Assembly (NCBI RefSeq): GCF_031583595.1
Contig: NZ_CP134145.1
Span: 2,728,001-2,792,000, forward strand
DNA length: 64,000 nt
Source of the DNA: Thalassotalea psychrophila
GTDB taxonomy: Bacteria; Pseudomonadota; Gammaproteobacteria; Enterobacterales; Alteromonadaceae
Reading direction: 5' to 3'
In this document: positions 1-8,876 of the stretch, one piece after another
How the letters are laid out: every line of letters starts with the position of its first letter
Position numbering within the stretch: the first letter of the stretch is position 1
Notes under the pieces: model-generated
Told to the model about the DNA's origin: nothing
The model's input: only the letters and a program-made list of their open reading frames with translations
The model's database searches: none
Position numbers and translations under genes: made by a program

Positions 1-867
1 AAAGTTGTTTTAACTCAATATCAAAACAAGTTAAATCACGCTCGAGGAAATATCGTTGATTTTCAACAAAATTCAATGGTCGTTGCCAGCATTCAGCTTG
101 AGCAAATGGTAACTGCTTTGTCTGATCTAAATGAAAAACACATGCTAGTGTCATCAGAGCTGAAACAACTCGAGAGTTATATTAGAAAGTTGAGTCAAAA
201 TTTAGGTGTATCCCCTTCGTTAGCTGGGCAAGTATTCAAATTACAAACTGATGCACAATTTAGTAGCTATTTAACCGAACTCGACACATCTATAGGTGAG
301 TTAACAACCTACTCCTCTCGTTGGGGAAATAACCACCCTAAGGTCATTTCTGCACAACAGCGGGTAAATCAAGTAAATTCTCATTTAAAGCAACGCAGCA
401 TGCAAATGATAGGTATTCATGTCAGCGAAAGCTTTAATTCATTAGATTTAAAAAAACAAAATAATCGCGCCCAATTATTTGCTGATTTAATTGATTCAAG
501 TGCAATTAAAGAGGGTAAACAGGCAATGCTCGCCAACATCGAGCAATCAATAATCTTTGTTCGTGACAAGTTAAAAATTTATAGCCGAGAGGTTTCCGAG
601 CTTGAGCGTCTAGAGCATGACTTTCACATGGCTGAAGCAATTTACACCTCTGCTGCAGCACGTATAGAAGCCAGTAAAGCTGATATTTTTGCTTCCTACC
701 CAGTAATTCAACAACTCACCGTGGCATCGTTTCCACAAGAAATAAGCAGCCCTAAAATGACCATTGCTTTGGCCGCTGGTTTCATTGGATTCATATTTAT
801 AACTCTATTTTTGGTAGCAATATGGCAACGACGAAACTTAACAAATCTACTGTTGAACAAAAGCTAG
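1..867 (+). CDS. Wzz/GumC-type polysaccharide chain-length/export protein (C-terminal part)
   Basis: The reading frame is open from base 1, so the gene begins upstream of the window; the ATG at 76 is internal. The visible 288 residues are mostly long helices likely to form a periplasmic coiled coil, with a 'NNHPKV' stretch typical of GumC/Wzz-family proteins. Near the C-terminus comes a membrane segment of about 20 hydrophobic residues (around 779-825 in DNA), followed by a basic tail. Such proteins sit in the inner membrane and set polysaccharide length or help export. No tyrosine-kinase domain follows the last membrane segment. The next gene starts inside its 3' end (46-nt overlap), which places both in one operon of surface-polysaccharide genes. 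Confidence 0.8.
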   Translation, partial: KVVLTQYQNKLNHARGNIVDFQQNSMVVASIQLEQMVTALSDLNEKHMLVSSELKQLESYIRKLSQNLGVSPSLAGQVFKLQTDAQFSSYLTELDTSIGELTTYSSRWGNNHPKVISAQQRVNQVNSHLKQRSMQMIGIHVSESFNSLDLKKQNNRAQLFADLIDSSAIKEGKQAMLANIEQSIIFVRDKLKIYSREVSELERLEHDFHMAEAIYTSAAARIEASKADIFASYPVIQQLTVASFPQEISSPKMTIALAAGFIGFIFITLFLVAIWQRRNLTNLLLNKS

Positions 868-2102
868 TTTGGTACAACATCACTTGTACCTATTTATTCT
901 TTTTATCCGGTAGCTTGTACGTTACCGGCTGTATGCTTGGCTGGCTGTTAATATCAAATTTAATATTAAGATGGAATGTTCGGCCAAATACTATTAAAGA
1001 GCCGAAAGTTGTGCCGGCTATCATTTGGCTGTGGATAGCGATGATGCTAATCATGTTATTTACTCTATTTATAGCCCACGCTAACTGGGACTTAGGATTA
1101 TTAAAAACAATCAAATCCACAATAGGTTGGATGAAAGGTTGGGCTTTGTTCCCTATTTTTATTTTCATAGGCTATTTTGCCAATATAAACGAAAAAATGT
1201 TAGTAAGAGCTGTTTGCAAAGTTAGCTTTTACACTCTGATATTTGCTCTTGTTACTATACTTATTTATCTATTTGGGGCGTCTGGAGAAGTATATATTTC
1301 TCCTTTACAAGTGATTGGCGGACCTGGTGTTGAATTTTTTTCGGTTAGTTTATTTGGTATTAACCCTGAAACGGGGTTACCAAGGTGGCGTTTTTTTGGC
1401 CCCTGGGCGCCTGCAGCAGGCTTTATGGCTTGTATTTACCTAGTACTTTGCCTTCAAGAACATAACAATCGATGGCGCGTTCTTGGTATCGCAGGTTGTG
1501 TGGTAATGATTTTATTATCGCAATCTCGAGCCGGTCTATTTATTTTTATTTTCTTGATCCCCTTCACGTTGTTCTTAGATAAAGCATTGAAACTGCAAAG
1601 CCTACTTTTACTAGGCTTATTGCTGCCAATATTCATCATATTTAGTGATCCAATAACGCAATTACTGTTTGATCATTTTGACCAAATCAAACAATCAAGA
1701 CCTGGCTCAACTAGGGTAAGAGCAGCATTAGCAGATATCGCCATTCAACGCTGGCAAAGTGAAGCCCCTATATGGGGACATGGTATCGTTGAGCGCGGAC
1801 CAAAACTAGTCGAAAGTATGCAAATAGGCTCTCATCATACGTGGTATGGACTTTTATACGTTAAGGGTTTAGTTGGCCTATTATGTCTTGCCATTCCAAT
1901 GACCGCTACTAGCTGTTACTTATTTTATCTTAGCGTCTGGCGAACAAATGCACGTATTGCTCTTGCGTTAATGGTGGTCTTTTGGCTTTACAGCTTCTAT
2001 GAAAACCTAGAGATTTTAGCTTTTATCTTTTGGCCAGCATTAATTTACATTGGCCTTAGTTTAAAGCCCTGCCCGGCAGACAAAGTACACCTTTCTTACT
2101 AA
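822..2102 (+). CDS. O-antigen ligase/polymerase-like membrane protein (Wzy_C type)
   Basis: A protein of 426 residues with about ten hydrophobic segments. A 'SQSRAG' motif starts a membrane helix, and a long loop near residues 285-345 carries 'GHGIVERG' and 'SHHTWYG'. That arrangement is typical of the Wzy_C family of O-antigen ligases and exopolysaccharide polymerases, which join repeat units or transfer glycan to an acceptor at the periplasmic face. The ATG at 822 lies within the upstream chain-length gene, suggesting translational coupling. Whether it is a ligase or a polymerase cannot be settled from sequence alone. Confidence 0.75.
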   Translation: MATTKLNKSTVEQKLVWYNITCTYLFFLSGSLYVTGCMLGWLLISNLILRWNVRPNTIKEPKVVPAIIWLWIAMMLIMLFTLFIAHANWDLGLLKTIKSTIGWMKGWALFPIFIFIGYFANINEKMLVRAVCKVSFYTLIFALVTILIYLFGASGEVYISPLQVIGGPGVEFFSVSLFGINPETGLPRWRFFGPWAPAAGFMACIYLVLCLQEHNNRWRVLGIAGCVVMILLSQSRAGLFIFIFLIPFTLFLDKALKLQSLLLLGLLLPIFIIFSDPITQLLFDHFDQIKQSRPGSTRVRAALADIAIQRWQSEAPIWGHGIVERGPKLVESMQIGSHHTWYGLLYVKGLVGLLCLAIPMTATSCYLFYLSVWRTNARIALALMVVFWLYSFYENLEILAFIFWPALIYIGLSLKPCPADKVHLSY

Positions 2103-2127
2103 CCACTTTATTGAAGTTTCAAAGTGG
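2103..2127 (+). other. Intergenic hairpin after the ligase-like gene
   Basis: Inverted arms CCACTTT and AAAGTGG enclose an 11-base loop one base after the stop codon. CATTTTAA follows, a poor U-tract, so this may be a weak terminator or only an mRNA-end structure inside the operon. Confidence 0.3.
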
Positions 2128-2200
2128 CATTTTAATTGCTTCTTTGAATATAAGGTAACCACATTCATGGTTATCAGCATCAATATTAAAGGGGCTCATT

Positions 2201-3433
2201 ATGACAAATACGGCTAAGGCACTACTTGTTGGTTTCTATGGTAAACAAAATTTAGGTGATGACGCCCTATTGCTTGCTACTGCTTGGGCTAACAAACACA
2301 TATTAAAGAATGAACAAGCCCAATGTACTGCTAGTGCTCCTATAAATTTAAACGATTTTAAACAGACACAAGCAACGCTTAAAGCGAAACAGAAATTTCC
2401 CGGACAAAACCGTTTATTGCAATACCAATTAGCATGGAAAAGCCAGCAAATTGTGTTAGGCGGGGGCTCTGTACTTCATAGTGCACATGATCTAAATATT
2501 AAACGGTTAATGCTAAAATTGAGTTCCAAATTTAAACTAACCTCACAGCAAGAACGCCAACATATGGCGGTAGGCGTTGGTATTGAAGCCTTTGCTGATG
2601 ACAAAGCAGAAGCTGCTTGCAAAAAGTTTTTATCAGAATGCCCATTTATTGGCTTACGTGATAAAGATAGCTATCAAAGGGCAAAGCAACTTTCACCCGA
2701 TGCAAATATTTCATTAACTTTCGATTTGGCTCCACTACTACTTTGTCATAGCCACATAGTAGATTATAAAAAACAATTGCTCAGTAAACCTAAATTTCAA
2801 AGAAAACGTTATGGCATAGCGATTAACTTGTGCTCTATTCCTTCTGATAATTTAGGGAATGCTAATAAGGACACTGAGCAACGAATTATTTCTCAATATG
2901 CAAAACTCATTTGCAAACTGCTAAAAACCACAGAGCAGCATATAACGTTAATAAGTCTTAATGCCGAACCGATGATAAATCACAATCGTTTAAATGATGA
3001 TTGTCTGTTGCAAAAGGTAAAAGACACTGTTGCGGAAAATACAGAAGATAAGTTTTCGTTATATCGTTTACATATAATAAAGTACCACGGCGATCCATTA
3101 AATATGGTCAAGATCTTAAGTACATTTAAACTCGTTATTGCCATGCGTTTACATGCACTTATCTTAAGTTATATCAATAAAACCCCTGTAATCGCCATAA
3201 ATTACCATCAAAAATGTCAAGCTTGGTGCCAACAAATTGGTATTGCTAATCAGAATCAAACATTACCAGAAAACACTGATCTAACGGCTCTGTTAACAAC
3301 AATACATAATGGTTTAAAGCATGGTTTTACACCTCCTAAATTACCTGTACGAACTGCTTTACAGCAATCTTTAAAGAATTGGAGACTAAGTGATGAACAA
3401 ATTGAATATTACTGTCGTAATTCCGCTTTATAA
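2201..3433 (+). CDS. Polysaccharide pyruvyl transferase family protein
   Basis: 410 residues. The N-terminus 'LLVGFYGKQNLGDDALL' is the start expected for the PS_pyruv_trans family (CsaB/WcaK/AmsJ), in which an early 'GNxGDD'-like turn precedes a Rossmann-like fold. A glycine-rich 'VLGGGSVLHS' lies near residue 87, and a C-terminal 'AMRLHALILSYINKTPVIAI' segment, also typical, near residues 315-334. Such enzymes add a pyruvate ketal from phosphoenolpyruvate to a sugar of a surface glycan. The ATG at 2201 is preceded by AAAGGGG. The 3' end overlaps the next glycosyltransferase gene. The sugar acceptor is unknown. Confidence 0.8.
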   Translation: MTNTAKALLVGFYGKQNLGDDALLLATAWANKHILKNEQAQCTASAPINLNDFKQTQATLKAKQKFPGQNRLLQYQLAWKSQQIVLGGGSVLHSAHDLNIKRLMLKLSSKFKLTSQQERQHMAVGVGIEAFADDKAEAACKKFLSECPFIGLRDKDSYQRAKQLSPDANISLTFDLAPLLLCHSHIVDYKKQLLSKPKFQRKRYGIAINLCSIPSDNLGNANKDTEQRIISQYAKLICKLLKTTEQHITLISLNAEPMINHNRLNDDCLLQKVKDTVAENTEDKFSLYRLHIIKYHGDPLNMVKILSTFKLVIAMRLHALILSYINKTPVIAINYHQKCQAWCQQIGIANQNQTLPENTDLTALLTTIHNGLKHGFTPPKLPVRTALQQSLKNWRLSDEQIEYYCRNSAL

Positions 3434-4352
3434 TAAAGCGCAACATATCTGTAAAACATTAAACAGTGTTTATCAGCAGCAAAACCCTGCACATGAAGTG
3501 ATTGTGGTTAACGATGGATCTACAGATAATAGCTTAGAAGTTGTTAAGACTTATAAAACGGAAAATAACCTGGAAAACTTAATCATTTTTGATCAAGGTA
3601 ACGCTGGTGTATCTGCAGCAAGAAATAAAGGTGCTTTGTCAGCTAACAGTCCTTTTATTGCCTTTTTAGATGCCGATGATTTGTGGCTGCCATTATATCT
3701 GACGAAAATTACAAGCATGATCCATCAATCGCCTTTTGCCGATGTATTTACTTGTAAATACCAGTATAAATTGGGTGAAAACAATTACAAAGATGCAAAA
3801 ATAAAACTAACCAACCGTCAACACATTGACGGCATATTAGTTAACTATTTCGAATGTGCAAGTAAAGGTGATTTACCTTTTGTGGTTTCTTCTTTTGTTA
3901 TCAAGCGCAGTTCTTTTAAAAAGTTTGGTATGTTTCCCCTCAATGAACCTATGGGTGAAGACCAAGCCCTGTTTAGCCACATTGCAATTCACGGTTTAAT
4001 CTCCTACTCAACTGACATTCATGTTATTTATAATTTAGCTGCCGAAAACCGAGCCTGCATTAATAACATCCCAAAAAGTGAATTACCCTTTAGTAAAAGG
4101 TTAACTGAAACAACTGAATTGATCCCAGCGATAAAATATAATGATAAGCATAAAAAAGCCATCCTAACCTTTTGCGCTGCGCACTTATGTCATCTAGCCA
4201 AACTTAACATTAAAGCAATGCAGTTTAGTAATGCGAGAGCATTATTAGCTGACCAGCGCTGTTGGTTAAAGCCCAAACACAAAATTGGCTTATATTTATG
4301 GTCTATGGTGGCGCAATGTAAGAACTCGATTCAATTAATATTTAGCCGATAA
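3393..4352 (+). CDS. Family 2 glycosyltransferase
   Basis: The protein opens with 'ITVVIPLYNKAQHI' and continues with 'VNDGSTDNS' and 'FLDADDLW', the nucleotide-sugar and metal-binding motifs (DxD) of GT-A fold family 2 glycosyltransferases. It has no membrane segments and probably acts at the cytoplasmic face on a lipid-linked sugar. The ATG at 3393 is preferred to the GTG at 3390 because GGAG lies 8 bases upstream. The start lies inside the pyruvyl transferase gene, so the two are translationally coupled. The acceptor is unknown. It is the last gene of the polysaccharide cluster, and no clear terminator follows. Confidence 0.85.
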   Translation: MNKLNITVVIPLYNKAQHICKTLNSVYQQQNPAHEVIVVNDGSTDNSLEVVKTYKTENNLENLIIFDQGNAGVSAARNKGALSANSPFIAFLDADDLWLPLYLTKITSMIHQSPFADVFTCKYQYKLGENNYKDAKIKLTNRQHIDGILVNYFECASKGDLPFVVSSFVIKRSSFKKFGMFPLNEPMGEDQALFSHIAIHGLISYSTDIHVIYNLAAENRACINNIPKSELPFSKRLTETTELIPAIKYNDKHKKAILTFCAAHLCHLAKLNIKAMQFSNARALLADQRCWLKPKHKIGLYLWSMVAQCKNSIQLIFSR

Positions 4353-4542
4353 AATCACTAAATTTTAAAAAACAATAATTGTTAAAACCTTTATCGATGT
4401 TTCAAACGAAATTTGTCATTATTTAACAAATAGGTACAATCGATGAAAAACTACACTTTACTAAAACTGATTTATGTAGATCGATTTGTTAGTATTAATT
4501 AATAAAGATAAAACGTAGAAAAAATAATAAAGTGGAACAACA

Positions 4543-5976
4543 TTGAACTCAAACACACCAACTATCTTCTGGCACGATTATGAAACTTGGGGCATATCTC
4601 CAAAGCTTGATAAACCTTCACAATTTGCAGGAATTCGCACCGACTATGATTTAAACATTATCGGCGAACCAGAAATGTTTTATTGTCAGCCACCTGCCGA
4701 TTACTTGCCTAATCCTGGTGCTTGTATGGTTACAGGGATAACTCCGCAAAAAGCACAACGTGAAGGTGTTACAGAAGCTGAATTTGCCGCTCGAATACAA
4801 AAGATTTTTACCGTACCTAATACCTGTGTGGCTGGTTATAATTCAGTACGTTTTGATGATGAAGTGTCACGTTATTTGTTTTATCGCAACTTTTACGATG
4901 CCTATGCGCGTGAGTGGCAAAACGGTAATAGCCGTTGGGATATTATTGATATGGCGCGCTTATGCCATGCTGTAGCACCTGAAGGTATTAATTGGCCAGT
5001 AAATGATGAAGGCAGAGTTAGTTTTAGACTAGAACTGTTAACTGCTGAAAATGGCATTAGCCATGAGGCTGCGCATGATGCTATGAGCGATGTGTACGCA
5101 ACCATTGCTTTAGCTAAGTTAATAAAAGAAAAGCAACCAAAGCTTTACAGTTTTGTATTTGGTATACGCACCAAACAAGAAGTTAATAAACACATTAACT
5201 TATTTGAAATGACGCCGTTTTTACATACCTCATCAAAGATATCACCCGACCAACGTAATACCAGTTGGTATATGCCGATTGACTCTGATCCCGTGAACAA
5301 GAATGCAATCACTTGTATTGATTTATCAAAAGACATTTCACCGTTGTTTGATTTAACTGCAGATGAAATTAAAGAGCGTTTATATACACGTCATGATGAG
5401 TTAAAAGCTGAAGGTAAACTCCCTATTCCAGTTAAGCAAGTACACATTAATAAGTGCCCTATTGTAGCCCCGGCAAAAGTATTAACGCCAGAGCGAGCTG
5501 CTTTAATCAGTATTGATAGAGAATTATGCTTAGCAAACTGGAAGCAGTTAAAAGATCAAGCTGAAACGTTAAAAGACAAATTAGCTGAAGTTTTCTCAAA
5601 AGACTTTGGCGACGAAACAGTTGATCCCGAACACGCTCTTTATGGAGGTAGTTTTTTCAGTGCTGCTGATAAAGAAAAAATGGCAATGATCCATGAAATG
5701 CCAGCGGAGAAATTAGGCACTTACCCATTTAACTTTATTGATCCACGTTTGGACACATTATTGTTTCGCTTTAGAGCGAGAAACTACCCGTTAACATTAA
5801 CTGTCGATGAACAGCAAAAATGGCAGCAATATACTCAAAATAAATTGCAAAGTGGTGAAAACGGCTTAAGTTACGATGAATACATGCTTGAAATAGAAAA
5901 TTATGCTCATAAGTTTGAGGAAAACAAACCTAAAATGGCGGTATTAAAAGCTTTATATGACTACGTGCAAGGTTAA
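4543..5976 (+). CDS. sbcB: Exodeoxyribonuclease I
   Basis: 477 residues, the family's usual length. The DEDD nuclease motifs are visible: 'HDYETWG' near the N-terminus (first Asp and Glu) and 'HDAMSDVYAT' around residues 185-194. The SH3-like and C-terminal domains follow. The enzyme degrades single-stranded DNA 3' to 5' and acts in recombination and mismatch repair. The start is TTG: no ATG precedes the conserved 'FWHDYETWG' block in frame, and a GTGG lies 9 bases upstream. The gene stands alone, with 190 bases between it and the polysaccharide cluster. Confidence 0.95.
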   Translation: MNSNTPTIFWHDYETWGISPKLDKPSQFAGIRTDYDLNIIGEPEMFYCQPPADYLPNPGACMVTGITPQKAQREGVTEAEFAARIQKIFTVPNTCVAGYNSVRFDDEVSRYLFYRNFYDAYAREWQNGNSRWDIIDMARLCHAVAPEGINWPVNDEGRVSFRLELLTAENGISHEAAHDAMSDVYATIALAKLIKEKQPKLYSFVFGIRTKQEVNKHINLFEMTPFLHTSSKISPDQRNTSWYMPIDSDPVNKNAITCIDLSKDISPLFDLTADEIKERLYTRHDELKAEGKLPIPVKQVHINKCPIVAPAKVLTPERAALISIDRELCLANWKQLKDQAETLKDKLAEVFSKDFGDETVDPEHALYGGSFFSAADKEKMAMIHEMPAEKLGTYPFNFIDPRLDTLLFRFRARNYPLTLTVDEQQKWQQYTQNKLQSGENGLSYDEYMLEIENYAHKFEENKPKMAVLKALYDYVQG

Positions 5977-6005
5977 AGAAAAGCACAGCTCCAACACAAA
6001 AGGTT

Positions 6006-6029
6006 AAGCGCTTTAATATATAGGCGCTT
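6006..6029 (+). terminator. Weak hairpin after sbcB
   Basis: AAGCGC and GCGCTT form a 6-bp stem with a 12-base loop 30 bases after the sbcB stop. Only TAGAAT follows, so factor-independent termination here is doubtful. Confidence 0.3.
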
Positions 6030-6034
6030 TAGAA

Positions 6035-6061
6035 TAACAATCCATAACAATCCATAACAAT
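6035..6061. repeat. 10-bp direct repeat, 2.7 copies
   Basis: The unit TAACAATCCA occurs twice in a row and then as a partial TAACAAT. It lies in the leader region of the DUF4382 lipoprotein gene. Confidence 0.85.
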
Positions 6062-6132
6062 AAACCATAAAATCATTTGGTATAATTGTAACTAATTATA
6101 AATTCCATTGATAAAAACCAGGAAACTTCATT

Positions 6133-7098
6133 TTGATTAAATTTAGTAAATCAGCGTTAGCTCTAGTAATTTCATCTTCTTTTTTTCTAATAGCATGTGA
6201 TGATGATTCAACAGATAGCGATCCAGTAGCGTTTAGTTTAAGTGTTTCTGATGCACCAGTAGATAATGCTTCAAAGGTTGTTGTTTGTTTCAGTGAGATA
6301 ACGTTAAAAAATGAAGGTAAAGAATTTATCTTACCTATTTTACCAAGCGACGCTGGTGTTGATGAATGTTTAGACCAAGACGACCTGCCGATTACTGAAA
6401 ACCTTGCTATTAACCTATTAGATGCTCAAGGTTCAGATTCAATTGAAATATCTGAAACAATTGATGTTGAGCCTGGTGAATACCAAATGCGTGTTGCCGT
6501 ACCAGACTTTAGTGGTTCATATGTTATGACTGATGAAGATGGTGATGGTACTGACGAAAAAGTGCTTGTTGAAGTTCCTTCGCAAGAGTTGAAGTTTAGC
6601 AAATTCACGGTTACACAAGGCGGTGACGCTAACTTTACCCTAGAATTTGATTTACGAAAAAGCATGAACATTCCTAATAAAGAAGGCGCGGCCTGGCATT
6701 TAAAACCTAATGGCGTACGTTTAATTGATAATAATCAAGCAGGTCACATTGCCGGTATAGTACCTGAGGCGTCATTATGTGAAGGTGAAGACGCTGCAAC
6801 ATTTGTATATTTATATGAAGGTATTGAGTTAGACCCTAAAAATTTAGGTGACATGTATTACCATGCTGAAAGTGGTGATTACTTAGGTGAAGGCGAAGAG
6901 CCAGTAGCTTCAACAGAAGTTATTGCAGAAGTGCAATCTGACGGTAGTTATGAGATTGGTTTTGTTGCAATTGGTGAGTATTCTTTAGCATTAACTTGTT
7001 CAACAGATTTACCAGAAAGCTCGGAAGTATTAGTATTTGAGCAAGTAATTGAAACAACTGTTGTTGAAAAACAAACAGCTCAAGCTGATTTTTTATAA
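6133..7098 (+). CDS. DUF4382 domain lipoprotein
   Basis: 321 residues. A short signal sequence ends with the lipobox 'LIAC' (Cys near residue 22) followed by Asp residues, so it is probably a lipoprotein; Asp at +2 would favour inner-membrane retention by the E. coli rule. Residues about 35-200 match the DUF4382 pattern ('FSLSVSDAPVDNASKVVVCF', a later 'LLDAQGS', and 'VEPGEYQMRVAV'). The C-terminal third is an acidic, carboxypeptidase-regulatory-like beta domain. Function is unknown. The start is TTG at 6133 with AGGAA 9 bases before it; no in-frame ATG gives the signal peptide. A strong terminator follows. Confidence 0.75.
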   Translation: MIKFSKSALALVISSSFFLIACDDDSTDSDPVAFSLSVSDAPVDNASKVVVCFSEITLKNEGKEFILPILPSDAGVDECLDQDDLPITENLAINLLDAQGSDSIEISETIDVEPGEYQMRVAVPDFSGSYVMTDEDGDGTDEKVLVEVPSQELKFSKFTVTQGGDANFTLEFDLRKSMNIPNKEGAAWHLKPNGVRLIDNNQAGHIAGIVPEASLCEGEDAATFVYLYEGIELDPKNLGDMYYHAESGDYLGEGEEPVASTEVIAEVQSDGSYEIGFVAIGEYSLALTCSTDLPESSEVLVFEQVIETTVVEKQTAQADFL

Positions 7099-7128
7099 AC
7101 CAACTGCAATAATAGAAACATAATGATA

Positions 7129-7153
7129 AAGCCGTCTAATAGACGGCTTTTTT
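7129..7153 (+). terminator. Rho-independent terminator
   Basis: A 9-bp perfect stem (AAGCCGTCT/AGACGGCTT) with a 3-base loop runs into a T-tract. It ends the DUF4382 lipoprotein transcript. Confidence 0.9.
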
Positions 7154-7212
7154 GTAGGTAGTGTTTAAGTAAAATAGAGAGTTCCTGAAACAAGTTCAGG
7201 TAATAGGAGAAA

Positions 7213-8082
7213 TCACTTATCTTTTAGCAAAGAAATCAAGCTAGAGGTGTCATAGCGGCTACCGCCCTGTTGTTGTACTTGTTCATAAAAGCCATCAACC
7301 ATTTTGGTTACCGGTAATTCTGCGCCGTACTTTTCAGCTTCAGAAAACGCTATTGATAAATCTTTACGCATCCAGTCAACGGCAAAACCAAATTCATATT
7401 CACCAGCAAACATAGTTTTGTAACGATTCTCCATTTGCCACGAACCTGCAGCGCCTTTAGAAATTGTTTCTACAAGTTTATCGGCATCAAGTCCTGCACG
7501 TTCAGCAAAGTTAAATGCTTCACTTAAGCCTTGTACAAGCCCCGCAATACAAATTTGGTTAGCCATTTTTGCAATTTGACCATTTCCTACTTCACCCATT
7601 AGTTGGCTAAATTTAGAGTATGCAGCCATTACCGGTTGAACTTGTGCAAACACAGTTTCATCACCGCCACACATCACCGTTAACAGTCCGTTTTCAGCGC
7701 CTGCTTGACCACCTGAAACTGGCGCATCAATAAAGAAATTACCTTGTTTAATTGCGGCTTCGTTCAGCTCTCGAGCTAATTCAGCAGAAGCGGTAGTGTG
7801 ATCAACATATATTGCTTCAGTTTTAAGGCCGGCAAAGATACCATCATCACCATAAGATACTTCTCGAACATCATCATCATTACCTACACAGGCAAACACT
7901 ATGTCGGCATTTTCAACCGCTTCTTTTGGGGTGCTGGCAAATGAGTTTTCAAAATCATGCGCCCATTGTACCGCTTTTGTCGTAGTACGGTTATAAACAG
8001 TAACTTGGTAACCCGCTTTAGCTAAGTGGCCAGCCATTGGATAACCCATAACTCCTAACCCTATAAATGCGACATTTTTCAT
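7213..8082 (-). CDS. 3-hydroxyisobutyrate dehydrogenase-family NAD(P)-dependent oxidoreductase
   Basis: 289 residues from the ATG at 8082, which has a GAGAAA ribosome site; an upstream in-frame TTG at 8094 is less likely. The N-terminal 'IGLGVMGYPMAGHL' is the Rossmann dinucleotide-binding turn, and 'DAPVSGGQAG' (about 119-128) is the substrate-binding motif. Lys172 in 'GQIAKMANQ' is the expected catalytic residue of beta-hydroxyacid dehydrogenases. The reaction is oxidation of a short beta-hydroxyacid, such as 3-hydroxyisobutyrate (valine breakdown) or tartronate semialdehyde in the reverse direction. A branched-chain oxoacid dehydrogenase operon nearby makes the valine role attractive, but the substrate is not proven. 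Confidence 0.85.
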   Translation of the reverse strand: MKNVAFIGLGVMGYPMAGHLAKAGYQVTVYNRTTTKAVQWAHDFENSFASTPKEAVENADIVFACVGNDDDVREVSYGDDGIFAGLKTEAIYVDHTTASAELARELNEAAIKQGNFFIDAPVSGGQAGAENGLLTVMCGGDETVFAQVQPVMAAYSKFSQLMGEVGNGQIAKMANQICIAGLVQGLSEAFNFAERAGLDADKLVETISKGAAGSWQMENRYKTMFAGEYEFGFAVDWMRKDLSIAFSEAEKYGAELPVTKMVDGFYEQVQQQGGSRYDTSSLISLLKDK

Positions 8083-8171
8083 ATTGTTTCTCAATTATTA
8101 GTGATTTGTTAGATATTGGTGTTAGTGTAATGTTATGACCAAAAAATAAAAAGACTTAAACAGGCTAATTC

Positions 8172-8651
8172 ATGACAAATTTGTATGATTTTTCAGTGAT
8201 TAATAATACAGGCGAGACCATCCCGTTACTAAACTATCAAAATAAAGTGCTGCTAATTGTTAATACTGCAAGCGCCTGTGGTTTTACGCCACAATATGCT
8301 GGTATCGAAGAGCTTTATAAAAAATACAAAGACCAAGGTTTTGAAGTATTGGCCTTCCCATGTAATCAATTTGGCAAGCAAGAAAAAGGTGATGATGCTG
8401 AAATCAAAGGATTTTGTGATTTAAATTTTAATATCAGTTTTGATTTATTTTCAAAAGTTGATGTTAATGGAGAAAATGCAGATCCTTTGTACGACTACCT
8501 TACCGAGCAAGCAAAAGGCTTATTAGGCAGTAAAAGTATTAAATGGAATTTCACTAAATTTTTAGTAAACCGAGAAGGTAAAGTGATTAAACGTTTTGGT
8601 AGTATTGATAAGCCAGAAAAAATTGAAAACGATATTAAAGCATTACTCTAA
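8172..8651 (+). CDS. Glutathione peroxidase (Cys type)
   Basis: 159 residues, normal for bacterial BtuE/Gpx. The peroxidatic Cys36 lies in 'NTASACGFTPQY', 'FPCNQFG' gives the conserved Gln66, and 'WNFTKFL' supplies the Trp/Asn of the active site. It reduces hydrogen or lipid peroxides with thioredoxin or glutathione in the cytoplasm. There is no selenocysteine codon. The gene is divergent from the dehydrogenase at 7213-8082 and convergent with the bkd operon. A 52-bp repeat array begins directly at its stop codon. Confidence 0.9.
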   Translation: MTNLYDFSVINNTGETIPLLNYQNKVLLIVNTASACGFTPQYAGIEELYKKYKDQGFEVLAFPCNQFGKQEKGDDAEIKGFCDLNFNISFDLFSKVDVNGENADPLYDYLTEQAKGLLGSKSIKWNFTKFLVNREGKVIKRFGSIDKPEKIENDIKALL

Positions 8652-8820
8652 TTCTTCCATGAACAAAGCAGAAGTACGCCATCCATGGCATTTCTGCATA
8701 TAGTTCTTCCATGAAACGCGTCGAATTTTCGCCATACATGGCAATTCGACATACCTTCTTCCCTGAAGCGCGTCGAATTTTTGCCATCCATGGCAATTCG
8801 ACATACCTTCTTCCCTGAAG
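8652..8820. repeat. 52-bp tandem palindromic repeat, three copies plus a 13-bp partial
   Basis: Copies start at 8652, 8704, 8756 and (partial) 8808, exactly 52 bp apart, each opening with TTCTTCC(A/C)TGAA. Copies 2 and 3 differ at four positions. Each copy contains a hairpin with inner arms GCCAT/ATGGC. The outer arms are GTCGAATT/AATTCGAC in copies 2 and 3 but GCAGAA/TTCTGC in copy 1, so pairing is kept while sequence changes. The array fills the space between the convergent glutathione peroxidase and bkdB genes. Open frames across it are an artefact of the repeat. Confidence 0.9.
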
Positions 8821-8822
8821 GT

Positions 8823-8854
8823 AAAAAACCTGTCATGCTTGCGCATAACAGGCT
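8823..8854 (-). terminator. Terminator of the bkd operon
   Basis: Read on the minus strand, a 10-bp stem CCTGTTATGC/GCATGACAGG (one G-U pair) is followed by six Ts. It lies just past the bkdB stop. Confidence 0.85.
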
Positions 8855-8876
8855 TTAATTCACAAGTGAAACTTGC

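Noticed and set aside
4353..4542. Terminator after the polysaccharide cluster
   Set aside because: Only an AT-rich AACAATAATTGTT palindrome is present, without a GC stem or T-tract in the right place.
8652..8820. CRISPR array
   Set aside because: The repeats are contiguous at 52 bp without unique spacers, and no cas genes are present.
8643..8846. Two short overlapping minus-strand open frames over the 52-bp repeats
   Set aside because: They arise because the repeat lacks stops in those frames; they have no start signals and overlap the bkd terminator.
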